Shown piece after piece: positions 11,138 to 21,330 of a stretch of DNA of 64,000 nucleotides. The notes under the pieces are model-generated. The model saw only the letters and a program-made list of their open reading frames with translations, searched no databases and was not told the DNA's origin. Made by a program: the position numbers and the translations under genes. How positions within the stretch are numbered: the stretch's first letter is position 1; each line of letters starts with the position of its first letter. The stretch spans positions 5,852,118 through 5,916,117 of the forward strand of contig NW_020312894.1 in NCBI RefSeq assembly GCF_003265705.1, written 5' to 3'. The stretch comes from Callorhinus ursinus (lineage: Eukaryota; Chordata; Mammalia; Carnivora; Otariidae).

Positions 11138-11205
11138 GGCGCCGCCGCGAGAGCCGCCGCCGCCGCTCGGGCAGGAAACTCCGCGCCTAGGCCGCCATTT
11201 TCCAT
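11134..11205 (-). promoter_or_regulatory. Upstream ORF overlapping the DOCK1 start codon
   Basis: A minus-strand ATG at 11205-11203 opens a 23-codon frame (MENGG..., then alanine-rich) whose TGA stop (11136-11134) overlaps the DOCK1 ATG as ATGA. The uORF start has G at -3 and G at +4, a strong context. A second nested ATG, in the YY1-like ATGGCGGCC motif, gives only M-A-A-stop. Such an arrangement could limit DOCK1 translation or allow reinitiation, but only if transcripts begin upstream of 11205, which is not known here. Confidence 0.5.
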
Positions 11206-11290
11206 TCCTTTCGAGCCGCGACAGGATGAGGAGGAAAAAGTTTGCGGCGGAGGCGGTGTCATGTGGGACGGGGCGGGCGGAGCGTCGCGG
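11138..11290 (-). promoter_or_regulatory. DOCK1: DOCK1 5' UTR and proximal promoter
   Basis: On the minus strand, the 70 bases before the ATG include GGAAAATGGCGGCC, a YY1-type element covering roughly 11191-11203, and GCGGCGGCGG repeats. A GC box (GGGGCGGGCGG on the plus strand) lies at 11270-11280. I see no TATA box or CCAAT box in this stretch. This looks like a CpG-island promoter with dispersed starts. The transcription start itself cannot be placed from sequence; somewhere between 11205 and 11300 is plausible. Confidence 0.6.
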
Positions 11291-11669
11291 GCCGGATGGG
11301 AAAGGCCGGGAGCGCCGGCGAGAGGCGGGCCGGCCCGGGGCCTGTGAGCACTGCCCCTGCGTCTGGCACCGCGCGCCGCAGCCTGTGTCTCCCGCGCACG
11401 GCCCGCGGGACGACACCCCCCCCCCCGGGGGACAGTGCCGCGGGACGGCGGCCGCTCCCTCTGCGCGGAGTCCCCGGGCCCCCGGCTGTCCCACGATGAG
11501 AGGGGGGCGCCCTGGGCGGAGGGGGGCGAGGGGGGCTCTAGGAGACGTATGAAGCTTGGGGTTTGCACGGCACGGGGCTCAGACGGCGGAGTCGGGTTCC
11601 GCCTTGGTGTAGGGCGTCCTGGAGCGGAGCAAACCCGGAGGTTCCCCGGACGGAGCCTGCCCGAGCACG

Positions 11670-11960
11670 TGGTCCTCTCACTAGGGAGACAGACTTTAAC
11701 TGAGCACCTAGCCGCTGGTGCGGGGCGAGGAGGTGCGGAGCAGAGTACCTCCACGTTGATGGGTTAGCTCTCCGTGCCTGGGCGGGGACGCCCAGGGCGG
11801 GTGGGCAGGAAGGGGTGGTGCGGTGCTGGTCAGGGAGTGCTTCCCGGGGAAGTGACCTCTCGCTTGAGTGTTGAATGAGGGCAGTTACCCCGAGAAGCCG
11901 GGAGGGAGAGGCAAGAAAAGCCCCGCCGAGGCCCAGGGACTTCATCCTCCTCGGGCTCGC
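11670..11960 (-). mobile_element. L2 LINE fossil in the CpG island shore
   Basis: On the plus strand, TAGGGAGACAGACTTTAACT and, further on, GGTCAGGGAGTGCTTCCCGG with GAAGTGACCTCTCGCTTGAG follow the complement of the L2 3' region (consensus ggtcagggaaggcctctctgaggaggtgacatt). It is unusually GC-rich for L2, presumably because of its place in the promoter island. Confidence 0.6.
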
Positions 11961-12109
11961 AGAAACTTCTGCTAGTTCAGTAGGACTCAGAGTGTGTGAA
12001 GGAGGGGAAGAGAGGAAGTGGGGAGAGGAGCGAGCTGGGAAAGGAAGGCTCAGGCCAGGCGTGGAACAGACGCGCGGGGGTTCCCTGGAACGTGGTCTTC
12101 GCCCTGTAG

Positions 12110-12889
12110 GTGAGTTCTCAGACCCTCGGGGTTTCCACACCAGGTACACTGGCGCTTCAGAATTCTCCAAGGAAAAACTTAACACAACACACACATCTAT
12201 GTATTCTTACCATAATGTCAGAAAGGAGTAAGAGTTTAAAACCAAGAAAAGGAGGAAGGAGAAATCTCAGAATGCTCAGTAAGTGGAGTCAATTCGGAAT
12301 AATATTAAGTGGCTGTCCTCTCTCATGCCCCCAGTGACAATGGCAGTAGGGCTGGGAGCCCTCAAGAACTGGAGGAAGGCAGGTAAAAAACGATGAAAGG
12401 CTCCATGGGGTAGGAAGGGCACTGGGCGGCAGGGCTGGGAAGGGAGCTAGTAGGGCCTAGGGAAGGCCAGGTGGGCCATTGTTCCTCAGTATAGAGAATG
12501 CCCTTGCCTGCCCTTGGGGCCACTCTGAGCCAGGGAAGCCTCAGCATTCCATCCAGAATGCAGATTAAGTACGCTTTGGAACGCCCTAGGAGCCTTTCAG
12601 TCTGCGTGGGTATGAGAGAACCTGCTGCATACAAGAGGGTAAGGTGTGACTTGAGAGTTCATGGGCTATCAACCACAGGTTCATAGAAAGTTACAGGCCT
12701 TATTCTACTAATAAAGAACTTCAGTCCCACAGAGGAAAGGGGCCTGGGCTCCAATCACATGTGGCTTCATGCACGCACTTAAAGCCTTCTGTGGAAATTA
12801 GAAACCTCGGGGGCTCAGACCCTGAACCCATGGCCCGGTGACCCTGACCACTTGCAAGAGAAGCAACCGTGAAGGGACTGGACAGGAGC
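12110..12889. other. Upstream flank, unassigned
   Basis: No gene or confident repeat. A consensus plus-strand splice donor (TAG then GTGAGT, intron start 12110) occurs at its left edge; see findings. Confidence 0.4.
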
Positions 12890-13090
12890 AGGAGGGTGCC
12901 CCAAGACAAGTGACATGGTGGCCTGGCTCCTCCAGGTCAGGAAGGGCTTCCCTGAGAAAGCAACATAAACCCAATATTTAAGGACAAGCAGAAACTCACT
13001 AGGTGAACGGCTGCGGAAACATCATGTACAAAGTCCCTGGGGTAGAAGGGAACACGTCCCTCAAGGAACTGAAAGACCAAAGCATAGGGA
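12890..13090 (-). mobile_element. L2 LINE 3' fragment
   Basis: The plus strand reads GGTCAGGAAGGGCTTCCCTG then AGAAAGCAACATAAACCCAA and tacaaagtccctggggtag, the complement of the L2 3' UTR (ggtcagggaaggcttcc, then caaaggccctgaggcaggaa). Confidence 0.6.
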
Positions 13091-13261
13091 AAAATGAGAA
13101 AGGGACACCAAATGAGTCTGCAGACGAAGAGTCTTGCTCGTAATTCTGATTCTGCAAAGAAAACCTGGTAAACAAATTTTGGTGATACTTACCTTCTCTT
13201 TTATGCTTAATTTCAATTCTGCTTGTGTGGCTATACATTGGGGAAGATGGGTGTTGTAAGT

Positions 13262-13475
13262 GAAAGACCAGGGGCTTCAGAGTCACGCAGACCCAGGAGG
13301 CCTGAGCTAGCCATTTCCCTTCCATTTCTGGTCATTCTTCTGTTCTGAGCCTTAGGGTTCTGATCTTCCCACATAGAAACTAGGCGTAATAGTACCAACC
13401 TCATGAGGCTCTCCTGAGGATCACAGGAGAATATGTGACTACGTACATAAGGCACCGTAACTATGGTTGGCTTCC
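13262..13475 (+). mobile_element. MIR SINE fossil
   Basis: AGGGGCTTCAGAGTCACGCA begins the copy, and AATAGTACCAACCTCATGAG with GGATCACAGGAGAATATGTG follows the MIR second half. Confidence 0.75.
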
Positions 13476-14579
13476 TCCTCTGATGCTGCCTCCGGGTTCT
13501 CTGTCTGATAACCTCATGGTTCACATTTTCTAGAACAGTGGCCACTTGTGCTCTGATAAAGGTGACCCACTGAATATATAAATAAATACATAATTGTATA
13601 TTTTTGTAAGACTGTCATATAAATGAATCTCTAAATCAGAACTGGAGAACTCCAGATGGACCATGGACCATGTGTTTGAGACACGGAGGCCTTGGTCCCA
13701 TTCTTGCAAAGTGTGCCCGAGCTTGGCTGAGATGTTGTACATGTGGCCACAGTTCTTGCAGCTCTGAGGTTTGTCAGCATTCCCGGGCTGATTCCAGCAG
13801 TGGTCTCATCTTGTGGTTCTAAGTCAAGTCCATGGCCCTGGCTCCTTGCCCTGTGGTTACATGAGCTTGGGACTGACTACACCTCCAGTTCCAGGAGCCC
13901 TGCATGTTGGGGCCAGTTGGCATTTTTAACTCCTGAGTCTGCATGCCTGGGCCACGGATCTCAGCCATACCTGCCAGGCCTCATGCAGGACTTAGGTCTG
14001 TGCTGGGCTTGTAGGTGTGATCTGCCCAAGAGCACTGGAGTTCCTAGATGTCCCAGTCCTAAGCATCAGTGGGAGTTCAGACTAGTGACCTCCTCAACAT
14101 ATGGCAGAATCTTGAGATGGAGCCATGAAATGTCATAATCTATATTACAGTTCTCAATTTTGAAACTTAAAATTGTCTTTACTTTGAAAAAAATTTCCAT
14201 ATTTACAGTACAAACTCAGGAGGTATATTTAGCAAAATCTTGCCCAGTGGGGATGCCAGAAAGCACAGTGATTAGGGGGAAATACTTATTTGCGGTGGGC
14301 GATACAGATGAGAACAGGACCTGGATGTGGGGGTTTGATGCAATTCAACAGGGGCTTGACCACAGACTGCTTGTCACTTGAAAGGGGAGGAACGTGGTCT
14401 TGCAGTGAGGCATCTAGTTGCTGCCCCTTTGAGCCAGTGGCAGATATCCACATTGTATTAGATGACCAGGCATGTGGTCACAGTGCACAAGAAATAGGTA
14501 TATTCATAGCACATAGCACAGAAAAGGTATATTCAGGACTTTACACCTAAACTTCAGTTTACAGAGACGATCAAGAAAC
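13476..14579. other. Flank sequence, unassigned
   Basis: No gene, and no repeat I can name. An open frame at 13743-14138 (131 codons) has no recognisable domain and no supporting signals. Confidence 0.45.
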
Positions 14580-15290
14580 AAGTTAAATGACATGACATGA
14601 AATATAGTCAGACAAAGATAGAAGGTGGGACCTTCTATAGAACGCTGGTCTGGTGTCGTCAATAGGTGAAAATATTATGGGGAAAAAAATGGGTAGATAG
14701 GAAAGAACCATTCTAGATTTTGAAAGACTTAAGAAATATGACCGTTGATGGCATACTACTTTTAAAAAAGCACTCTAAAAGATGTTAAAGACAAGAGCGG
14801 TTTTAACTATGAACCAGTCTCAGGTGATACTTTTAAATTATTATTTATTTTGCTAGATGTGATCATGGTATTGTGGTTATGTTGAAAAATGCCCTTGTAT
14901 TTTTGAGATATATGCTGAAGTGTTTAGAAGTGAACTGTCATTGTGTTCATCACCTACTTTAAAATACTGCAAAAAGGGACGCCTGGGTGGCTCAGTTGGT
15001 TAAGCGTCTGCCTTCAGCTCAGGTCATGATCTCAGGGTCCTGGGATCGGGGCTCCCTCCTCAGCGGGGAGCCTGCTTCTGCCTCTGCCTCTCCTCCTCCC
15101 CTCCTCCCCGCTCATGCTCTCTCTCTCTCTCTCAAATAAGTAAATAAAATCTTTTTTAAAAATAAGACAAAATACTGCAAAAAAAGATGAAATTGTTCAA
15201 TCTAGGTGATAGGTCTATGAGTGTTTCACCTCTACTTTTTTTATATGTTTGAAATTTTTTATAAAATAAAGTCAAAACGGGGGAAAGGAA
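14580..15290 (+). mobile_element. Old LINE-like 3' region, split by a CanSINE
   Basis: ATTTTGAAAGACTTAAGAAA, GATATATGCTGAAGTGTTTA and, after the SINE, ATATGTTTGAAATTTTTTAT plus AAAATAAAGTCAAAA follow a widespread old retroelement 3' end ending in AATAAA. I judge it L1M-like. The CanSINE at 14976-15168 interrupts it. Confidence 0.5.
14976..15168 (+). mobile_element. CanSINE with TSD
   Basis: Head GGGACGCCTGGGTGGCTCAG, a (TC)n stretch and an AATAAGTAAATAAAATCTTT tail. The 15-bp duplication AAAATACTGCAAAAA lies at 14961-14975 and 15169-15183. Confidence 0.93.
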
Positions 15291-15754
15291 GGGCTTGAGA
15301 TTTAAAACCCAACTTGAGAAACAGTAGCCTGGACTGGCCTCACTTAGATAGCTCAGCCTCTGCCTTGCCCCCCAGGTGCACTGCTCAGAATTCTCCGTGA
15401 AGGCAGACCTTGGTGTTAAACTTCAACCAGCTCTGCAAAGCAAATATGTTGTTCAGTAGAGGATGCTGCCCTGCTACACCAATGTGCCTTGTGGGCAAAT
15501 GTCACTACGAATATAAATGCACACCAGCAGTCCTTCCCACACTGAGTACACAAAGAAATGAGTTCTGGAGCTGGGGGCCAGGACACCTGCAGGAGACGGA
15601 GTGTCCTGAAATCAAAGGAGCCCTGGATCTGGGTAGCAAGGCAGCCGAGGCCTTGCCCTTGGAGCCTTGATGCTCTCATGGTGCCCCATCCATGAACCTC
15701 AAGGTCCTCCAGCGGTGCAGGATAGTTGTCATAGAATCAATCAGACATGGTGGC
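15291..15754. other. Flank sequence, unassigned
   Basis: No gene or recognisable repeat in about 460 bp. Confidence 0.45.
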
Positions 15755-15890
15755 CAAGACCTTGGCAGCTATCTGACTCTGGGGAAGTTAGCTGGCTGCT
15801 GGTCTTTAAAATAATAGTCTGATTTCTACGGTGTTGTGAAGATTTAATGAGATAACTGAAGCAGGGCTGAATGCTGGTAGGGGCTCCGAA
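15755..15890 (+). mobile_element. MIR-like fragment
   Basis: CAGCTATCTGACTCTGGGGA, then AATAATAGTCTGATTTCTAC and GTTGTGAAGATTTAATGAGA, follow the MIR plus strand. Confidence 0.65.
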
Positions 15891-16399
15891 GGAACCAATG
15901 GTTTTGAGGCACCAGATATTAGGCGATGCCGGACTGTGATCCCTGATAGAAGGAAAATGAATGGAGTGTGTCAGCACAGTTGCCCGGCTGGCTTCCTAGA
16001 GGCAGTTTTGGGGCTGTAGCACGGGAAAGGGGACTCACCCAAGCCTGGGGTCTCACTCACTGGAGACAGAGAGTGGAGTTCAGAGAAGCCACGGCTGCTA
16101 GGACTTGAGGGTCAGAGTACCCAGGAGGATGGGGCTGCCCACACAGAGAGAATCCCAGAGGTCTGCAAAAGGGCTGCCTTTGGTCTTTGAATACTATACC
16201 TGTGTGGATTAAAACTTCATGAAGTCGGCTGTGAAAATAAGAGTAGAAAGTAACAGGCCCCAAATAATTCCCAGAGCTCACACGGTAGTTAGCACTCCCA
16301 CCAGGCAGTGTACAAAGAGCTCATAATATAGACTGGGACAAGTATGGTTCTCCAAAGGATCACACCTTTGTAGTGGGGCTCCATTAGCCCTAAACTAAA
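15891..16399. other. Flank sequence, unassigned
   Basis: No gene or confidently named repeat. Confidence 0.45.
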
Positions 16400-16760
16400 G
16401 GCTGCTCTAGGCCATAATAAAGCTGAAAAACAAGCTCAAAAGAATGAAACTGAGCCCAAGTAACTTTAATAGCGCCAGGACAAAGTTCAATGCTATGTAA
16501 AAGAATACAATAAAATCCAGCACCCAACAATGTAAAAGGTCATGATGCCTGGCATCCTACGAAAAGTGACCAGGCATGCAAAGATGCAGGAAAATATAAC
16601 CCATAACCAGGGGGAAAATATCCATCAGTAGTAACAGATGCAGATACAAAAACCTTAAAGCAGTATTGTCAATATGCTCCATGTACCCAAAAATGTAGAG
16701 GAAAACACAAAAAATACTGAGAAAAAAACAAAAACAAAAAAACCCTGAGACCATACAGTC
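16400..16760 (+). mobile_element. Old LINE-1 (L1M) internal fragment
   Basis: GACCAGGCATGCAAAGATGC followed by AGGAAAATATAACCCATAAC and a TTAAAGCAGTATTGTCAATA block follows the 5'/ORF1 region of old L1M elements. No intact frame remains. Confidence 0.6.
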
Positions 16761-17058
16761 AGAAGAAGTGCCCAGCAATGGGCGCTGTTATGGTCATGGT
16801 GGGATTGGTGGTAGATATCTCTAAGGTACCCTATTCTATCTGGGGAATTCTGGGATTTCTCTCAGCCTCTTTTAAACTTATTCCGATGAGCCCCTTCCTG
16901 TTTCTGGTTCTGCACATGCTCACTGCTGCTGTGGGCATGGGACAGGAGCGTCTTGGCCTTGTGAAGAGGTGGTCAGGAGTTACAGTGGGCATCTGTTGGG
17001 TTTGTCTGCCCCCCCTTTCTTTGCACAACACCATCCTGGTTATCCTTTGGGGACCCCC
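16761..17058. other. Flank sequence, unassigned
   Basis: About 300 bp. The 97-codon open frame at 16778-17071 runs into LTR sequence at its end, so it is not taken as a gene. Confidence 0.45.
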
Positions 17059-17167
17059 TGTTATGCACTGAACTGTGCCCCCCAAAATTCATCTGTTGAA
17101 GCCCTAACCCCCAGTACCTCAGAAGGTGACTGTATTTGGAGAGAGGGCCTTTAAAAAGGTGACTGAG

Positions 17168-17357
17168 GGCGCCTGGGTGGGTCAGTCCGTTGAACATCTG
17201 CCTTCGGCTCAGGTCACGATCCCAGGGTCCTGGGATCGAGTCCCACATCGGGCTCCCTGCTCAGCAGGGAGTCTGCTTCTCCCTCTGCCTCGCCAGCCAC
17301 TCTGCCTACTTGTGCTCACTCTATCTCTCTGTCAAATAAATAAAATCTTTAAAAAAA
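17168..17357 (+). mobile_element. CanSINE with TSD
   Basis: The head reads GGCGCCTGGGTGGGTCAGTC and the tail TCAAATAAATAAAATCTTTA. The 15-bp duplication AAAAAGGTGACTGAG lies at 17153-17167 and 17358-17372. Confidence 0.93.
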
Positions 17358-17372
17358 AAAAAGGTGACTGAG

Positions 17373-18774
17373 TCTTCAACAAATGGCGCTGGGAAAAACT
17401 GAACAGCCACATGCTAAAAAGTGAAAATGGACCACTTTCTTATACCATACACAAAAAATAAACTCAAAATGGATTGAAGACCTGAAACCATGAAACTCCT
17501 AGAAGAAAACGTAAGCAATAATTTCCCTGACATCACCTTTAGCAACATTTTTCTAGATATGTCTCCTGAGGCAAGGGAAACAAAAGCAAAATTAAACTAT
17601 TGGGAATACACCGAAATAAAAAGCTTTTGCACAGCAAAGGAAACCATCAACAAAACAAAAAGGCAAGCTACTGAGTGGGAGAAGATACTGCAAATGATCT
17701 ATCCAATAAGGGGTTAATATCCAAAATATATAAAGAACTTACAAACTCAACAACAAAAAACAACAACAACAAATAATTCCATTACAAATGGTCGGGGGAC
17801 CAGAATAGACATTTTTCCAGAAAAGACAGACAGATGAACAGCAAACACATGAAAAGATGCTCAACATCATCCATCCTCAGGGACATGCAAATCAATACCA
17901 CGACAAGATACCACCTCACACCTGTCAGAATGGCTAAAATCAAAAAGACAAGAAATAACAAGTGTCGGTGAGGATGTGGAGAAATAGAGACCCTCGTGCA
18001 CCGTTGGTGGGAATGCAAAGTGGTGCAGCCACTGTGGAAGACAGTGTGGAGGTTCCTCAAAAAATTAAAAATAGAATTACAATATGATCCAATAATTCCA
18101 TTTCTCGGTATTTATCCAAAGAAAATGAAAACACTCCTTCAAAAAGATAGATGTACCCCTGGGTTTATTGCAGGATTATCTACAACAGCCAAGACATGGA
18201 AGCAGCCCAGGTGTCCATCGACTGATGAATGGAAAAAGAAGATGCGGTGTGTATATATACATACAATGGAATATCGTGCAGCCATCAAAAAAAAACCACG
18301 AAAAACCAAAATCTTGCCATTCGCAATAACATGGATGGATCTAGAGAGTATTGTGCTAAGGGAAATAAGTCAGGGAAAGACAAATACCATATGATTTCAT
18401 TCATACACGAATTTAAAAAGCAAAACAGGGGCACCTGGCTAACACAGTCAGTAGAGCATGAGACTCTTAATCTCGGAGTTGTAAGTTAAAGCCCCATGTT
18501 GGGTGTAGAGATTACTTAAAAATAAAAATCTTAAAAAAAAGAAAGAGAGACAAAGAAAAAAGAGACAAACAAAAGACAGACTCTGAAATACAGAGAACAA
18601 ACTGGTGATTGCCAGAGGCAGGTGGGTAGGGGGGTAGGTGAAATACATCAAGGGGATCAAGGGTACACTTATGAGATGAGAAATGTGTAGAATTACTGAA
18701 TATTGAATCATATTGTACTGTATACTGTACACCGGAAACTAATATAACCCTATGTTAACCACACTTACATCAAT
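17373..18774 (+). mobile_element. LINE-1 ORF2 end and 3' UTR, 5'-truncated
   Basis: It starts TCTTCAACAAATGGCGCTGG and runs through AAATCAATACCACGACAAGA, GTTGGTGGGAATGCAAAGTG and AAATAAGTCAGGGAAAGACA to AATATAACCCTATGTTAACC. This is an L1 C-terminal ORF2 plus 3' UTR, with stops and frameshifts in every frame. A second, older CanSINE lies within it at 18428-18540. Confidence 0.88.
18428..18540 (+). mobile_element. Older CanSINE inside the L1
   Basis: GGGGCACCTGGCTAACACAG begins a diverged tRNA-type head, with a short body and TTACTTAAAAATAAAAATCT tail. It lacks the (TC)n body of the young type. Confidence 0.85.
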
Positions 18775-19000
18775 CAATCAACTGATCATTGAGTTAAATG
18801 AGCCATTAGGGACGGCCCCAACCCATCCTGACTGGAGTCCTTACTGGAGGAGAGACCTGGACACACAGACAGACATCAGGGACACATGTGCACCGAGGGA
18901 AGGCCATGAAAGTGGCCATGGAGAGAGGCCGCAGGGAAAACCCAACCTGCCGACAGTCTGACCTCAGATTTGCAGCTTCCAGGACCATGAGAATAAATGT

Positions 19001-19320
19001 CCCATCCCTGGCTTGTGGCAGTCCCCTGCACAGCAGCTGCCGAGGCTTCCCACCGACTTGCTGGTCACCCAGAGTCACCCAGAAAGCCAGGCACGGGATA
19101 TGGGCTGCAGCCCTGAAGGCCGGCCCTGCCCCAGGGTCTTGATCTTGCCATCCAACACTGAAACAGCAGCGGCAGCACTGTCTCTTCTGAGCCCCACAGC
19201 CTGATCCCTTGGCCCAGACCGTCCTTCTTAGCCGCCACCGGGGAGCCTAGGTGAGGACCAGCCTACAGAAGGCTTGCTGTGGGGGCTCCAGGGATGTCCG
19301 TCTGGGGCTCAGACACACAC
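19001..19320. other. Flank sequence, unassigned
   Basis: Moderately GC-rich with no recognisable gene. Confidence 0.4.
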
Positions 19321-19325
19321 TCTCT

Positions 19326-19373
<48 letters not shown>
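19321..19373 (+). repeat. (TC)n microsatellite
   Basis: About 26 TC units with one interruption, preceded by a short ACACAC run. Confidence 0.95.
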
Positions 19374-19375
<2 letters not shown>

Positions 19376-19794
19376 GCCGCCAGAGACTTAGCGGTGTCTC
19401 GAAGAAAGAAATGTGTGCTCCCTGAAGGAGTCAGAGAAAGCAAACGCAGAGGTGACCCTCTGGGAAGAAGGTGAGATGGGACAGTGACATGTCCTTCTGG
19501 GCCAAAAGGAACAACGTGAGAAGTAACGCAGGCGGGGAAGGTGCTCCATGCCTGGGACTGGAGAATGGGGGCTGGGTGAAGAGTGGGGGCAGGATATGGG
19601 GTCAGCGGGGAAGGGCTGTGCCTGCCAAGCCAAGGGGCCAGCACGATCCAAACCTGTGCCTTAGGAAGCTCACTCTGGTGGCAGAGGGCACATGGACTGG
19701 GGAGAGGAGGAACTAGATCTAGAGAACTAGTTAAGAGGAAAGGGGGGGTGATGAGTTGGAAGTCTTTGAGAGTTTTGACATTCACAAATTAAAC
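19374..19794. other. Flank sequence, unassigned
   Basis: No recognised gene. The open frames here extend across the TC microsatellite and are not credible. Parts resemble L2 3' sequence weakly (ccaaacctgtgccttaggaagctcactctggtggcagagg). Confidence 0.4.
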
Positions 19795-20045
19795 ACATGC
19801 ACAGTTAACAGCCAATTTACTGAGAATGTTCCCACTGATGGGCCAAGAGCATTTAATCCTTGTGATAACCAATGCGTTATGTGCTATGGTTATCCCCATT
19901 TTATAGAAGAAGAAACTGAGGCTCCTAAAGGTTCTTGGGAATGTGCTCAGAGTTCACAGCTAGAAAGCAGTAGACTCAAGACTAAACCCAATCATTCGAA
20001 CATCAGACCCCAGACTTCTAACTATGTGACCCACTATGGCAGCCA
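19795..20045 (-). mobile_element. MIR SINE fossil
   Basis: ATTTAATCCTTGTGATAACC, ATCCCCATTTTATAGAAGAA and GAAACTGAGGCTCCTAAAGG on the plus strand are the complement of the MIR core. This is one of the better preserved copies here. Confidence 0.85.
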
Positions 20046-20304
20046 AGCTATGTGGATCTGCCAGGCCTTGTTCTTATGCTTACCTTGCAGACCAGGAGGT
20101 TGACAGAGGCTGCAGCCAGGCCCTCAGACTTCTAGTCCTCAGGGACTGGTGCTCCTTGGATCTCCCTGCTTCCAGGTCCTAGAAGCCTGAAGGCACACAG
20201 TGAAGCCTGTGGACTCCCATTGCCCAGGCCACATAAGGGCCACCTGGTCTGCTAGACCAAGTGGACAGCCCTGTCCTCTTGGAAGGGGTTAGACACAGTT
20301 GTAT

Positions 20305-20830
20305 GTGTCTTTAGAGTGAAATTCAAACTGCCTGAAGAGGCAGTGGTCAGTGTCCTGGTGCCACGACTGGATGGAGATCCAGGCCCTGCGGGGGCAGCCT
20401 GCTGGCTCTTCTCAGCCCGGTGTGGCCTGGGCCTAGGACAACCCTGCTGGGGCTGCCTCCGCACCCAGACTATACCTCCCAGCTCACTACCTACCCCACG
20501 GGCACACCCCAGCCCACCTGCACCGGCTCCCCATAGTCACAGTGCTATACCCCAATGTTCTCAGGGTCCACACCACTCTCCACCCGGCCCCAACCACACC
20601 TACTCTCTCCAGGTCCCTGGACACTTGCTTTGCCCTCAAGCACGGATAGAGTTGTCCGAAACTGAAGCCTTCCTCAGCCAGTACTGCATGCCCACACCTT
20701 TCTCTTTCTGGCCGGGACGGACTAATGCCCTCCCAGCCCGGGTCAGAGGTCAGCCAGGGGAGGTTTCTCACCTTCCAGGCAGTGGTCACTCCCTCAATAG
20801 TATTCACAGAAACCCTTCCCTCTGAGACAG
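20305..20830 (+). mobile_element. L2 LINE fossil
   Basis: TAGAGTGAAATTCAAACTGC followed by a CTCACTACCTACCCCACGGG-type stretch and ctcaagcacggatag follows the L2 end of ORF2 and 3' region. Strong divergence; boundaries approximate. Confidence 0.5.
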
Positions 20831-20949
20831 CGTTTACTCAGAATTACCTGATCCTGTAATTATCTGTGACTGCCCCACGGGCTGGGAGGGAGCCTTATGC
20901 ATCCTCTGTGCAGAGCCTAGCACCTGGGGCTAATAATAGTGAAATGAGA

Positions 20950-21081
20950 GTAATAATAATACAAACAGACAGCACTTACTGAGCTCGTGCATTATTTCAC
21001 TTAATTACAGCCTCTCATTGGCAGATAACTGTACGGAAAGCACTTTGTTCACTGTCCGGAGCACAGTGAGCGTGCGCTAAA
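20950..21081 (-). mobile_element. MIR-like fragment
   Basis: The plus strand AGCACTTACTGAGCTCGTGC, then CATTATTTCACTTAATTACA, resembles the complement of the MIR 3' half. Confidence 0.6.
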
Positions 21082-21095
21082 TGTTAGCTACTATT

Positions 21096-21252
21096 GGGGT
21101 TTCTTGGGGGCACAGTGCGTTAAGTGGCTGGCTCTCGGTTTCGGCTCAGGGCTGATCTCAGGCTTGTGAGATCAGGCCCTGCATTGGGCTCCACGCTCAG
21201 CACTGAGTCTGTTTCAGATTTCTCTCCCTCTGCCCCTCCTGCTCTTGTGCTG

Positions 21253-21292
<40 letters not shown>

Positions 21293-21316
21293 AATAAGTA
21301 AACCTTTACAAAAAAT
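21096..21316 (+). mobile_element. CanSINE with TSD and (TC)n
   Basis: A diverged head (GGGGTTTCTTGGGGGCACAG) and a long (TC)n tract at about 21255-21291. The 14-bp duplication TGTTAGCTACTATT lies at 21082-21095 and 21317-21330. Confidence 0.9.
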
Positions 21317-21330
21317 TGTTAGCTACTATT

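Larger units (their letters stand above)
9985..11850. promoter_or_regulatory. CpG island over the DOCK1 promoter
   Basis: CpG dinucleotides become dense from about 9985 and stay dense on both sides of the N gap until about 11850. The surrounding sequence is CpG-poor, as usual for mammals. The island contains the first exon, GC boxes such as the one at 11270-11280, and GGGCGGGG at about 11780. Edges are estimated by eye because CpG observed/expected was not computed. Confidence 0.85.
17059..19000 (+). mobile_element. MaLR LTR split by an L1 and CanSINEs
   Basis: The left part (about 17059-17167) reads TGTTATGCACTGAACTGTGC, AAATTCATCTGTTGAAGCCC and GTGACTGTATTTGGAGAGAG. The right part (about 18775-19000) resumes with GAGTTAAATGAGCCATTAGG, then GGCCATGAAAGTGGCCATGG and GAGAATAAATGTCCCATCCC. 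Together they are one MLT1/MST-type LTR, opened by an L1 insertion and then by a CanSINE at the left junction. Confidence 0.8.

Noticed and set aside
10355..11494. Very long open frames on both strands across the promoter (330 and 358 codons)
   Set aside because: They run through 400 N and GC-rich sequence with few stops. The only real coding part is the DOCK1 exon on the minus strand.
11115..11552. 145-codon plus-strand frame opposite DOCK1 exon 1
   Set aside because: It is a shadow of the GC-rich island. It has no domain, and its start lies on the antisense of the DOCK1 exon.
11538..12194. 218-codon minus-strand frame upstream of DOCK1
   Set aside because: Low-complexity, Ser/Pro/Arg-rich translation of GC-rich and L2-derived sequence. 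No recognisable domain.
17490..18394. Open frames with LINE-1 ORF2-like text
   Set aside because: Fragments of a dead L1 with stops and frameshifts, not a functional gene.
19309..19785. 158-codon frame with (RE)n tail
   Set aside because: The repeats come from translating the TC microsatellite.
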